Positions 43,435 to 51,096 of a stretch of DNA of 62,182 nucleotides are shown piece by piece (the stretch's first letter is position 1; the number at the start of each line of letters is the position of its first letter). Source of the DNA: CAIKZD01 sp041675165 (GTDB taxonomy: Bacteria > Patescibacteriota > Minisyncoccia > Moranbacterales > UBA2206); assembly GCA_041675165.1 (NCBI GenBank), contig JBAYUI010000003.1, positions 1-62,182 on the forward strand, given 5' to 3'. A program made the translations under genes and the position numbers. The notes under the pieces are model-generated. The model did not search any database. It saw only the letters and a list, made by a program, of their open reading frames with translations, and had not been told where the DNA came from.

Positions 43435-43755
43435 TTATTTCCAAACTCTTTTTTTGTTCAATTCTTCCTTTTCCCTAAATGCCTGCTCTAAATCAATATC
43501 GAACCGATTGGCGATTGTACAAATCAGAATGATAACATCGGCCAGTTCTTCATCAATTGAGCCGAACTTGGAATTATGATCCACTTTAGTTACCTTATTT
43601 TTTTTTCTTACCGACTTAAACAATTCACCGATTTCTTCGCCCAAAAGCAAGCATTTCTGGGAAACATCCTCTTTTTCAAAACCTCGTTCTTTTTCCAATT
43701 CCCGAACATATTCCTGAAAATCTTTTAGAGTAGGGATTTCTTTTAAAATTGGCAT
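43435..43755 (-). CDS. MazG-like nucleotide pyrophosphohydrolase
   Basis: A 106-residue member of the all-alpha NTP pyrophosphatase superfamily, which removes non-standard or excess NTPs. The metal-binding pattern EExxE...ExxD is visible in LLLGEEIGELFKSVRKKN (about residues 35-52) and IDEELADVIILICTIANR (about 69-86). The single-domain size fits the MazG-like or iMazG group. It lies between parB and the VOC-type gene and is followed by repeat R2. The substrate is not predictable. Confidence 0.87.
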   Translation of the reverse strand: MPILKEIPTLKDFQEYVRELEKERGFEKEDVSQKCLLLGEEIGELFKSVRKKNKVTKVDHNSKFGSIDEELADVIILICTIANRFDIDLEQAFREKEELNKKRVWK

Positions 43756-43815
43756 AATTTTTTTTAATTCATTTTAGTAAAATTATCTCCCTCTAGTATA
43801 TCATAAAAAAATCAA

Positions 43816-43845
43816 GGTGTGAGCGTATCGCCCACACCTTTTTGC
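43816..43845. terminator. Hairpin terminator
   Basis: The stem AAGGTGTG/CACACCTT with a small inner mismatch loop is flanked by T runs on both strands, upstream of the MazG-like gene. Confidence 0.65.
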
Positions 43846-43943
43846 ATTCCAGTTTTCTGGTTATAAAAGTTTCTCAAACTCCTTTCTGATGTAAGCAATT
43901 AAAAAATCAAAAAACGGCCTTACAAAGCCATTCTATTAATTTG

Positions 43944-43990
43944 GAGCTGGCTAGTACATACAGTTAGAACTGGATTTATGGATAAAAGCC
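43944..43990 (-). repeat. Dispersed repeat R3 (diverged)
   Basis: A weaker copy of R1/R2: GAGC...CTAGT, then CATACAGTTAGAACTGG and ATTTATGGATAAAA. It lies about 90 bp past the stop of the VOC-type gene and before a hairpin AACGGCCTTACAAAGCC. Confidence 0.55.
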
Positions 43991-44079
43991 TTATCTGAGC
44001 TCAGTGTTCAAAAATGAAATTCGAGCCATTTTCAAAAGATAAGGTTGCATTCGAATCAATGAATTATTATAAGTGACTC

Positions 44080-44589
44080 CTAATTCCCATTGTAGGCATT
44101 TTGTAATTTTGCCATGTCAATCTTTTTCATCTCCAATACTGCCGCCATAACTCTTTCGACCTTGTTCTTGTCTTTATCTTGAAGCATTTTTTCAATAAAC
44201 GCAGGTCCTATTTGCCAAGACAGGCCAAATCGATCTTTGAGCCAGCCACACACTTGAGCATTTTCATCCCCACCTTCCTTCAGTGCATCCCAATAATAGT
44301 CGATTTCTTTTTGTGTATCGCAATTTATAACTAAGGAAAAAGCTTCGGAAAGTCTAAATGGCTCTCCACCATTAATGGCAGTAAAATTTTGCCCAGCCAA
44401 ATTGAAAGATACTGTCATTACGGATCCAGCTGGTTTCCCAGAAACTTTTTCTGTCACTTTAGGATAGTGGCTGATACCGAAAATTCCTGCTTTTTCACCA
44501 GCCTTGGTGAAAACTGAAACATAGAACTCAGCTGCTTCCTTAGCCTCATCATTAAACCAAATAAATGGGGTTATTTTTTGCATTTGCAT
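44080..44589 (-). CDS. VOC superfamily protein, PhnB type
   Basis: The 169-residue protein matches the PhnB/3-demethylubiquinone-methyltransferase-like branch of the vicinal oxygen chelate fold: KITPFIWFNDEAKEAAEFYV near the start, FNLAGQNFTAINGG in the middle and VCGWLKDRFGLSWQIGP near the end. These dimeric metal-binding folds range from dioxygenases to antibiotic-resistance proteins; the family name does not give a proven activity. It forms a run with DUF1428, DHFR-like and VOC genes on the same strand. Confidence 0.88.
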   Translation of the reverse strand: MQMQKITPFIWFNDEAKEAAEFYVSVFTKAGEKAGIFGISHYPKVTEKVSGKPAGSVMTVSFNLAGQNFTAINGGEPFRLSEAFSLVINCDTQKEIDYYWDALKEGGDENAQVCGWLKDRFGLSWQIGPAFIEKMLQDKDKNKVERVMAAVLEMKKIDMAKLQNAYNGN

Positions 44590-44607
44590 ATGTTTTCAAT
44601 TAATTGT

Positions 44608-44994
44608 TTAGAGGCTGACAATTGATTTGAAACCTCCATAAGCCATACGCTTCATATCAAAAGGCATGACTATATCTTTATTTTTTGGATCGTTCATTGT
44701 TGGATCTTTCATCATTTTTGCATTGACCGCATCTCTGTGAGCGCGTGATTTGTAAACAATGAAAGAAAACACAACAGTCTCGCCTTTCTTGACTTTGGCC
44801 AACTCAGGAAACTTTACAAAACTCATCCCGTCCATCCCCATCATCTTAGGATTCAAGTCATCTCCAACCGCTTCGATATAATCAAGGGCGCCATATTTTT
44901 TCATTAATTTTACCATTGGCAAGGCCATCTTACGATACTCTGGCAGTTTTTTTATAGGAACCGGAAGAACAAAACCATCTATATATTTTGTCAT
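44608..44994 (-). CDS. DUF1428 family protein (YbaA-like)
   Basis: A 128-residue protein opening TKYIDGFVLPVPIKKLPEYR, with VKLMKKYGALDYIEAVGDDL, VVFSFIVYKSRAHRDAVNAK and PFDMKRMAYGGF, all hallmarks of DUF1428. The fold is dimeric ferredoxin-like (alpha-beta barrel); no reaction is known. It lies 18 bp upstream of the PhnB-like gene and probably shares its mRNA. Confidence 0.92.
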   Translation of the reverse strand: MTKYIDGFVLPVPIKKLPEYRKMALPMVKLMKKYGALDYIEAVGDDLNPKMMGMDGMSFVKFPELAKVKKGETVVFSFIVYKSRAHRDAVNAKMMKDPTMNDPKNKDIVMPFDMKRMAYGGFKSIVSL

Positions 44995-45044
44995 ATTATT
45001 ATGTATTATAAGTTATAAAATATACTACAATTAAGTTATCAAAT

Positions 45045-45290
45045 TTATTTATCATCCTTTGCAGATCTGTATTTCAATAAACGAAAAACTCCCTTGGAAG
45101 GTTTATATACCTTTTCTGGATATTTTGATATTAGTTTCCAGATACTGCCATTAATTGTTTTTGGATGAAAACTTGAATCAGATGCTTTAACTTTTGAGAG
45201 CAACTCTGACCAACGCAAACCAGCAGGATATTGTTCGAGCAATTCAAATATTGTTTCATTCATACGATCTGTAATTGTGAGATTACTCAT
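45045..45290 (-). CDS. Small winged-helix-like protein
   Basis: The 81-residue protein is not assigned to a family. MNETIFELLEQYPAGLRWSE, then LLSKVKAS...KTINGSIWKLISKYP and KVYKPSKGVFRLLKY read as three helices and a wing, as in small winged-helix DNA-binding domains of the HARE/HTH type. No effector domain is present. It could regulate the surrounding run of small enzyme genes, but there is no direct evidence. Confidence 0.65.
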   Translation of the reverse strand: MSNLTITDRMNETIFELLEQYPAGLRWSELLSKVKASDSSFHPKTINGSIWKLISKYPEKVYKPSKGVFRLLKYRSAKDDK

Positions 45291-45341
45291 ATTTACAAAG
45301 TTATAAAATCTTAGTTTAAATACTGTCAGATTTTTGAAAAA

Positions 45342-45935
45342 TTAAGATGATACTGTTTCCACCTTACCGGCACGTTCATAGTTTGCAATAATAACACCAC
45401 TTGGCGATATTTTACTATAAGATAATTTGAATGCTGCTGGAATCGTGCCTTCAGCAAATAAGCGTTTGCCCGTACCAATCGTGATGGGAAATATTTTAAG
45501 CCACAATTCATCTACCAAATCATTCTCAAGCAATGTCTGAACAAGATTGCCACTGCCCCAAACTTGAATGTCGCCGCCTTTTGATTGTTTAAGTTTTTTT
45601 ATATCCGACAGACTGCTCAAAAATACTGAGTTTTTCCAATCTGACTTTTTCATTGTATTAGACATAATATATTTTGTGCCATCATTGATGCCTGGCCAAA
45701 TTTCTGCATGCTGCGGCCAGTAGCTGGCAAAAATATCAAATGTTTTTCTACCTAAAAGATACTCCGCAGGTTCCATCTGTTTACCCATCTCTTGACCCAA
45801 GTCTTTGTCTTTATCAAAGTACGGAGTCGCCCAACCGCCAAACTTAAAACCCTCACTTGCGTCTTCCCTGGAGCCACCAGGTGCTTGCATTATTCCATCC
45901 AATGTCACAAACTCGATTACGATTATTTTTCTCAT
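45342..45935 (-). CDS. Dihydrofolate reductase-family protein (RibD C-terminal type)
   Basis: The 197-residue protein has the RibD_C/DHFR-like fold: VIEFVTLDGIMQAPGGSRED at the start, AEYLLGRKTFDIFASYWP in the middle, and IQVWGSGNLVQTLLENDLVD then ELWLKIFPITIGTGKRLF, which form the NADPH-binding part. This subgroup is separate from true DHFR (FolA) and its substrate is unknown. It belongs to the minus-strand run of small enzymes of the VOC/DUF1428 type. Confidence 0.9.
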   Translation of the reverse strand: MRKIIVIEFVTLDGIMQAPGGSREDASEGFKFGGWATPYFDKDKDLGQEMGKQMEPAEYLLGRKTFDIFASYWPQHAEIWPGINDGTKYIMSNTMKKSDWKNSVFLSSLSDIKKLKQSKGGDIQVWGSGNLVQTLLENDLVDELWLKIFPITIGTGKRLFAEGTIPAAFKLSYSKISPSGVIIANYERAGKVETVSS

Positions 45936-45954
45936 ATTATTTTATTTTTTAGTT

Positions 45955-46344
45955 TTATTCTGGCTTCCAATCTGTTCCTTGCATCAAGGCAAAACGATTA
46001 CCTTCAGTGTCCTTAGCGCTAGCAAACCAGCCCACGCCCTTAAGTTCACTCTTTTCCCTCGTAATTACACCGCCATTCGCCTTAACCATCTCAATCGCAT
46101 TATCAATATTTTCAACCAAAATTGTGTCATCATAAGTATAAATCTTATCATCTTCTGGCCTCTTATACATGCCACCTCCTATACCTGGGCCTTTACCGGT
46201 GTCCAACATCCAATAATCCATAGGATCTCCTTTTTCTGTCGACATTGCCTGATTAATTTTCCAACCAAAAGTATTCTCATAGAACTTTTTTGCTCGTTCC
46301 GCATCATCTGCTTGAATTTCAAAATGTATTATTCTGTTACTCAT
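45955..46344 (-). CDS. VOC superfamily protein, glyoxalase type
   Basis: A 129-residue protein with a duplicated beta-alpha-beta-beta-beta fold: NRIIHFEIQADDAERAKKFY and ENTFGWKI in the first half, IGGGMYKRP in the middle, VENIDNAIEMVKANGGVITR and VGWFASAKDTEGNRFALMQ in the second. These match glyoxalase/bleomycin-resistance-like proteins. The metal and substrate are unknown. It is the first gene of the run 46344-44080. Confidence 0.9.
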   Translation of the reverse strand: MSNRIIHFEIQADDAERAKKFYENTFGWKINQAMSTEKGDPMDYWMLDTGKGPGIGGGMYKRPEDDKIYTYDDTILVENIDNAIEMVKANGGVITREKSELKGVGWFASAKDTEGNRFALMQGTDWKPE

Positions 46345-46504
46345 ATATTTATGTATTAAATTTAATTAATCCTGAACTTACATTCATGTATAATTAATAC
46401 GAAAAAATAACAGATATATTTCGTGATTTCTGCAGCTTTCAGTTCTGATATTTGTTTTGGATACAAAAAAACAGGCTTTAAACAAAGCCTGTTTTTTAAT
46501 TTTG

Positions 46505-46576
46505 AGCGGGTAACGGGAATCGAACCCGTGTCACTAGATTGGCAACCTAGTGTAATAGCCACTATACGATACCCGC
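46505..46576 (-). tRNA. tRNA-Gly(GCC)
   Basis: Acceptor GCGGGTA/TACCCGC, anticodon stem CTAGG/TCTAG with loop TTGCCAA giving GCC, T stem ACGGG/CCCGT. CCA is not encoded. Its 5' end is 2 bp from the stop of the gene at 46579. Confidence 0.95.
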
Positions 46577-46578
46577 TT

Positions 46579-47265
46579 TTAGCTATAATCAGATTTTAAA
46601 CCATCTATCCAGCCGATAACTTTAAAAAATAATTTTACATCATTTATTCTAATGTGAACAGTGCCGTGAGTCAAGCTGTCTTCATCTCTTTTGCCTTGAC
46701 TTGATTTGCTTACCGAACAACACGTTTTGATGAATTGGTCTTGTGGAATATTTGTCAGGCTAGACCAGTACGTCACTGACTTTTCAATATCCACGTTTTT
46801 ATGCGCTATCAGCTGGACTTTTATCTTATCTTCTTTAATTTTTAAAAATTTTTTGAAAAATCTTACCATGATCACTACCATCTTCGGATCAGAATTGGTA
46901 AAATCTATCGCTTTCCATTTACTGCCTTGTGCGCCCTTCTTATATCCTTCCGCCCAATATAAAGAAATTCCAACCAAAAATAATTTATCTTTTTTTAAGA
47001 TAGAAAACTCTTTTTTTGCCAGGGAGCGAATTTTAGCTGCCCTTTCCTTGGCCAATTTCGTCTGGTTCCTATTTCTATTTATGAGTCCCTTGACACTACC
47101 TTCAAAAACTCTGCTTGCCAATCTTTTTTTCGCTTTCTGAGAAATTTCGATACCTGCCAACCAATAGCTCAATGTGCTTTTAGGAACTTTCAGCCTATCT
47201 CCTATTTCATTATAGCTGTACCCTTGTTTTCTTAGTTTTACAGCTTGCAGTTTATCTTTTCTCAT
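46579..47265 (-). CDS. Helix-turn-helix protein with homing-endonuclease-like C-terminal domain
   Basis: The 228-residue protein begins with a resolvase-like helix-turn-helix (KLRKQGYSYNEIGDRLKVPK then STLSYWL). The second half, FLVGISLYWAEGYKKG, DFTNSDPKMVVIMVRFFKKF and HIRINDVKLFFKVIGWIDGL, recalls a degenerate LAGLIDADG fold, where LYWAEG would take the place of the acidic helix. This is inference from shape, not a firm hit. It sits 2 bp upstream of tRNA-Gly, as the LAGLIDADG gene sits on tRNA-Cys. A perfect inverted repeat overlaps its promoter region. Confidence 0.6.
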   Translation of the reverse strand: MRKDKLQAVKLRKQGYSYNEIGDRLKVPKSTLSYWLAGIEISQKAKKRLASRVFEGSVKGLINRNRNQTKLAKERAAKIRSLAKKEFSILKKDKLFLVGISLYWAEGYKKGAQGSKWKAIDFTNSDPKMVVIMVRFFKKFLKIKEDKIKVQLIAHKNVDIEKSVTYWSSLTNIPQDQFIKTCCSVSKSSQGKRDEDSLTHGTVHIRINDVKLFFKVIGWIDGLKSDYS

Positions 47266-47267
47266 AT

Positions 47268-47316
47268 AAATTGAACCTACGATATATATACCATAATTAT
47301 ATCATAGGTTCAATTT
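47268..47316 (-). promoter_or_regulatory. Perfect inverted repeat over the promoter of the 46579 gene
   Basis: AAATTGAACCTA (47268-47279) and TAGGTTCAATTT (47305-47316) flank 25 bp that contain a minus-strand TATAAT at 47296-47301. The left arm ends 3 bp before the ATG. It could be an operator for the gene's own helix-turn-helix. Confidence 0.6.
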
Positions 47317-47324
47317 TTGTACAG

Positions 47325-47641
47325 TGGTGCCGGGTCCCAGGATTGAACTGGGGACACAAGGATTTTCCTTGATAATTTTTCTTGGATTTCCCCAAGGATC
47401 GGACTATTTCATCATCCTGAAATAAAATCAGGAGTTGGGCGCTATTGCAAGATTATTGTTGGGACTCACTTGCTAGTCTCTACACTTTCCTCAAAACTTA
47501 AACCCTCTGAGGCTTAGCTCGAGATTACCTTATTGTTTTTCAACAACTTAGGCTTCCTCGAATTCACCCAATTTTCATTTCCAAATTACTCTGGAACGGA
47601 CCGAAAATCAGTCCTCTGCTCTACCACTGAGCTAACCCGGC
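47325..47641 (-). tRNA. tRNA-Phe(GAA) interrupted by a group I intron
   Basis: The 5' exon (47610-47641) carries GCCGGGT, the D arm GCTC...GAGC and half the anticodon stem ending in GGACT. The 3' exon (47325-47367) starts GAAAATCCTT and contains the T stem CCCAG/CTGGG, ACCCGGC, A and an encoded CCA. Joined, they give a normal 75-nt tRNA with anticodon loop CTGAAAA (GAA, Phe). The intron splits U33 from G34. No other tRNA-Phe is seen in the window. Confidence 0.92.
47368..47609 (-). ncRNA. Group I intron in tRNA-Phe, IC3-like
   Basis: The intron is 242 nt and has no reading frame of note. The 5' splice site follows U; exon GGACU pairs with the internal guide GGUCC at intron positions 8-12 through a final U-G pair (P1). 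The intron ends in G. P7 is formed by GACUA (47474-47478) and UAGUC (47402-47406), in the conserved contexts GUAGAGACUA and GAAAUAGUCC. The Q-like segment CGAGCUAAGCC is at 47511-47521. Its motifs resemble the cyanobacterial tRNA-Leu intron. Confidence 0.9.
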
Positions 47642-47655
47642 CCTTATCATATTAT

Positions 47656-47727
47656 CATTTTAACATATTAGCATTTTAGCAAACTAGGCTATGATTGCTA
47701 AAAGTTTTTTGTTAATATGTTAAAATG
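47656..47727. repeat. AT-rich fold-back between tRNA-Phe and tRNA-Val
   Basis: CATTTTAACATATTA pairs perfectly with TAATATGTTAAAATG, with an inner TTTTAGCAA/TTGCTAAAA. Related words (CTAAAATGTTAACATG) occur at 6858-6876 beside tRNA-Pro. Confidence 0.65.
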
Positions 47728-47749
47728 TTAGTATGTTAAAATGCTTCTG

Positions 47750-47823
47750 TGGACCCTATAGGACTCGAACCTATGACATCCTCGGTGTAAACGAGGCGCT
47801 CTAGCCAACTGAGCTAAGGATCC
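47750..47823 (-). tRNA. tRNA-Val(UAC)
   Basis: Acceptor GGATCCT/AGGGTCC, anticodon stem CCTCG/CGAGG with loop TTTACAC giving UAC, T stem ATAGG/CCTAT. CCA is not encoded. Confidence 0.95.
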
Positions 47824-47832
47824 CGCGCCATG

Positions 47833-47917
47833 TGCGAACGAGAGGACTTGAACCTCCAAGGGATTGCTCCCACAAGCACCTCAAGCTTGCGCGTATACCA
47901 AATTCCGCCACGTTCGC
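47833..47917 (-). tRNA. tRNA-Leu(GAG)
   Basis: Class II tRNA of 85 nt: acceptor GCGAACG/CGTTCGC, anticodon stem CAAGC/GCTTG with loop TTGAGGT giving GAG, long variable arm. CCA is not encoded. Confidence 0.95.
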
Positions 47918-48002
47918 TTACAAAACATTCTCTATTGAATTTTGATAGAAATATGCAGGCCGTTGACTATTTATCCTTCTTGACTTCCTTGACTTCCTTG
48001 GA

Positions 48003-48497
48003 TTATTCAGCTTTCTCAGCTTTTTGAGCAGTTTCTTTCTTTTTTGGAGCAACTTCCTTTTCCATGTCTTTCTCAACCGCCTTAATATCTTCTTCGTTCA
48101 ATTTTTCGTCCACAGCTTCCGCTTCTTTTTCCGCCGCGACAAATTCTTTCATATCCTTATATTTCATACGGCTCTGTTTCGGAGTCAGGCTTCTGACATA
48201 ATACAATTTGGATCTTCTCACTTTGGCTTTCTTGATAAGTTCGATCTTTTGCACATTTTTGGACAAGACCGGCACGATCATTTCCACACCCACCGTATGC
48301 GAGACTTTCCGCACGGTGATTGTCAAAGAAGAGCTTTGGCGGCCCTTGACGGCGATGACCAAACCTTCAAAAACCTGTACTCTTTCCTTGGCACCTTCCT
48401 TAATCTTGAGATGGACCTTAACAATGTCTCCGGCATGAAAGTTGGCTGGTTCCTCTCCACGTAATACCTTGTTAAACTCGATGATTTCCTGTTTCAT
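48003..48497 (-). CDS. rplS: 50S ribosomal protein L19 with extended tail
   Basis: L19 sits at the subunit interface of the large subunit. The core (residues 1-112) is standard: FHAGDIVKVHLKIKEGAKER, VQVFEGLVIAVKGRQSSS, FTVRK-like TITVRKVSHTVGVE, and KAKVRRSKLYYVR. A charged Glu/Lys/Ala-rich tail of about 50 residues follows, absent from E. coli L19 and probably disordered. It lies downstream of rluD on the same strand with a terminator between them. Confidence 0.96.
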   Translation of the reverse strand: MKQEIIEFNKVLRGEEPANFHAGDIVKVHLKIKEGAKERVQVFEGLVIAVKGRQSSSLTITVRKVSHTVGVEMIVPVLSKNVQKIELIKKAKVRRSKLYYVRSLTPKQSRMKYKDMKEFVAAEKEAEAVDEKLNEEDIKAVEKDMEKEVAPKKKETAQKAEKAE

Positions 48498-48529
48498 AGT
48501 TTTTATTATAACAATAATTATCTAAATAA

Positions 48530-48560
48530 AAAAGTCTCAAAACTTAACTTTGAGCATTTT
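48530..48560 (-). terminator. Terminator after rluD
   Basis: On the minus strand CTCAAA pairs with TTTGAG around a 7-nt loop and is followed by ACTTTTTT, 44 bp past the rluD stop. Confidence 0.65.
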
Positions 48561-48603
48561 TTCAGAATTTTAGCTCTGTTTTTAGCTTTTCTATACTATC
48601 CTT

Positions 48604-49557
48604 TTATCCTCTTTTAGTCAACCCCTTCGGAGAAAGTCCGTTCTTTTCCAAGAAATCCCGAAAATCGCTCGGCAGCGGCACTTCCAATCGATATTTTTTA
48701 GTGCCCAGTCCGAACTCCAGCTTCTTGGCATGCAGCATAAGTCTATTCGCGCCGGCGTTGTCAGTGAATTTCTTCTGTGCATATTTTTCATCGCCTACAA
48801 TCGGGTGACCGATAGATGATAAATGCACCCGAATCTGATGCGTCCGTCCCGTCTTGGGAGAAACTTCCAAGAGAGCAAATCTGTCATTTTTTTCCAGCAC
48901 TTCATATTCCGTCACCGCTGCGCGAATCATTGTCCGCGTTTTTCCATTGGCCACTATCTGTTTTTTATAGTTGGCCGCTCGCGCCAGCGGCGCGTCAATC
49001 ACTCCATTTTTTTCCGGTGCGCCATGCACCACCGCCCAGTACTTTTTTTTCATCTCACGATCTTTGAATTTTTTCTTGAGCGACAAGAATGTTTCTTGGT
49101 TCCTCGCCACCACCAGAATGCCACTAGTGCCAAGGTCCAAGCGATGGACTATTCCAGGGCGGATCGCCGGCGCATCCCCGACCTTTTCAATTTCCGGAAA
49201 TTTGTCCAAAAGGCCATTGACCAAAGTGTCCTTTTCATTCCTTGCGCTCGGATGGACTTGCAAGCCGGCCGGCTTATCTACGACAATGATATTCTCATCC
49301 TGACTGATAATGCCAAACCTTACCTTTTCATTCGGTAAAATTCTATTTTCTTTTTCTGCGATATCCATTGCGATTTCGTCGTTCTCCTTGAGCACATAAC
49401 TGGGCTTTATCTTTTTTCCATTTACTAGGATCTTCCCGTCTTTTATCTGGCGGATGATTTCTCCGCGTGTCATTTCCATATTCAAAAAAATTTCCTCTTT
49501 CAGGAATTTATCAATTCTTTGTTTTGCATTTTTTTTGAAAATGATTATTTTTTCCAT
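48604..49557 (-). CDS. rluD: RluD-type ribosomal large subunit pseudouridine synthase
   Basis: The enzyme isomerises uridines in 23S rRNA. An N-terminal S4 domain (QRIDKFLKEEIFLNMEMTRG, about residues 14-70) is followed by the RluA/RluD catalytic domain. The catalytic Asp is in GIVHRLDLGTSGILVVARN (about 141-159), with GKTRT, EVSPKTGRTHQIRVH and GHPIVGDEKY further on. The ATG at 49557 (MEKIII) is preferred over a longer start. At 317 residues the size is typical. Specific target uridines are inferred from family only. Confidence 0.93.
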   Translation of the reverse strand: MEKIIIFKKNAKQRIDKFLKEEIFLNMEMTRGEIIRQIKDGKILVNGKKIKPSYVLKENDEIAMDIAEKENRILPNEKVRFGIISQDENIIVVDKPAGLQVHPSARNEKDTLVNGLLDKFPEIEKVGDAPAIRPGIVHRLDLGTSGILVVARNQETFLSLKKKFKDREMKKKYWAVVHGAPEKNGVIDAPLARAANYKKQIVANGKTRTMIRAAVTEYEVLEKNDRFALLEVSPKTGRTHQIRVHLSSIGHPIVGDEKYAQKKFTDNAGANRLMLHAKKLEFGLGTKKYRLEVPLPSDFRDFLEKNGLSPKGLTKRG

Positions 49558-49654
49558 GATAGTATAAAAAATGAGAAACACTTACACACTACCTATCCTC
49601 GTTATTGGCGTGAGCATCATACTCACACCAATAATATCACTCATTACAGGATAT

Positions 49655-51091
49655 CTAGACATTCTTAAATTTTCTTTCATAATCAAGCTCCATAGAATAA
49701 GGGAACTCTTCGTAGCTGTATAGGCAAATATTCTTCGGGCCTTTGATATATTTTTCAATGGCTTCTGAAAATTTATTTTTCAAAGCATCATCCGGTGTGA
49801 TATTTTTCCTTAGCTGGATCTCAATTTTGAATTTGTCATCCCCCACACTCAACCTGAAATAGCCTGTGGTTGCCCCAGCCAGTTCAAAATTTTCATAGAT
49901 ACCTTGCTTGATCTCTTCCGGTGATGCAGAAAAATTTCCTATCCGGAGCGTTTTTTCATTCCGGCCGCCCAAAATGACTAGCGGCAATTTCAACTCCGGT
50001 GCCAGATGTACATATCCATTATCTTCCAATATTTTTTTCAATTCATCATAACTCATCAGACTCCCATTATCCTTGATATTATAACGCATAAGCGGCGTCA
50101 GCAGGGTTGGGCTGAGCATGGAAAAAACCAGCTCCGGCTTTCCTCCCGGTTCACTGACAGTTTCAATATATGACCTGTGCGGATAATAATGAAAGATGTT
50201 CGGGCAAACCTCCACTCCTTCTCCGAACAAGGCATAACGCAATTTTTTGTCTTTTTGCGCCGCCTGCCTGATCATGATGGACTGGACAGACTCATGGAAC
50301 AGATTCAACTCCAATTCAGCCGAACCGAAAGTGATTGCCACCAGCCCCTCTTCGCGCTTCATATTTTCCGATCCCAACAGATGGCAAAGATATCCTCGCA
50401 TGCTTTCTGAAATCCAATCCTCACCCATAATGATGTGCACGCAATGTTTTTTCCAGTCGATTCCCTGCTCAATGCCTTCTTCAAGGAGATTCTTGATCAC
50501 ATGCGGGTCACTGATGAAAATGACTTGGTCGAATTCCGGGATGATCTTTTTGAATATCGCCAGAGCCATATCAAGCCTGACACTCGTATCGGCATATTTC
50601 AAACTGGTCGGAACCCGCACGCCCATCGGCAAACAATTCATAAGGAAAGTTTTTCTATTGGATATATCAAAGGCATAGTCCAACGCCGTGTCGATCGAGC
50701 GTTCTGCTTTTTTCAGATTCTCTTCCGTATTCAAGCCGAAAGAAAACACCCCGGAAAACCCGGAGCTGGTCATAACACTCTTCACCTCTTCCGTCGAAGC
50801 GTCCAAGCAATAGTCCTTCAATTCATTTTGCGGAAAAATATCAGTCTTGCAAACGATCGGCACAAATTTCTTGAATGTTTCCAGATCCTTCACTTTTTCC
50901 AGATCAACTTTTTTGTCCTGCAAAAACTTTGCATAAGCCGGCAAATGCCTAGCCGCTCGCAAAAAAGCCGGCACTACCATATCTTCTCCATATTTGACTA
51001 TCCGACTCGGTTCGGTCTGAGTAAGGATTTTAATCGTTTTCCTTCTCAACCATTTTTCATAATTGGCTTTGATTTTTTTTGTGATTTTCAT
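49655..51091 (-). CDS. PaaK-like adenylate-forming enzyme (ANL superfamily)
   Basis: The protein (478 residues) resembles phenylacetate-CoA ligase: VPIVCKTDIFPQNELKDY, a P-loop-like VMTSSGFSGVFSFG (TSSG retained, rest diverged), FGSAELELNLFHES, TPLMRYNIKDNG (the RYxxxD hinge motif) and VILGGRNEKTLRIGNFSASP (C-terminal domain). It should activate a carboxylate with ATP, but whether the acceptor is CoA, a carrier or a protein is unknown. The ATG at 51091 follows the amidohydrolase stop by 5 bp. It is the third gene of a three-gene operon. Confidence 0.82.
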   Translation of the reverse strand: MKITKKIKANYEKWLRRKTIKILTQTEPSRIVKYGEDMVVPAFLRAARHLPAYAKFLQDKKVDLEKVKDLETFKKFVPIVCKTDIFPQNELKDYCLDASTEEVKSVMTSSGFSGVFSFGLNTEENLKKAERSIDTALDYAFDISNRKTFLMNCLPMGVRVPTSLKYADTSVRLDMALAIFKKIIPEFDQVIFISDPHVIKNLLEEGIEQGIDWKKHCVHIIMGEDWISESMRGYLCHLLGSENMKREEGLVAITFGSAELELNLFHESVQSIMIRQAAQKDKKLRYALFGEGVEVCPNIFHYYPHRSYIETVSEPGGKPELVFSMLSPTLLTPLMRYNIKDNGSLMSYDELKKILEDNGYVHLAPELKLPLVILGGRNEKTLRIGNFSASPEEIKQGIYENFELAGATTGYFRLSVGDDKFKIEIQLRKNITPDDALKNKFSEAIEKYIKGPKNICLYSYEEFPYSMELDYERKFKNV

Positions 51092-51096
51092 ATTTT

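Noticed and set aside
40089..43990. Integron cassette array with attC sites
   Set aside because: Repeats R1-R3 lack the GTTRRRY/RYYYAAC ends and no integrase gene is visible; parB lies on the opposite strand among them. Kept only as a dispersed repeat.
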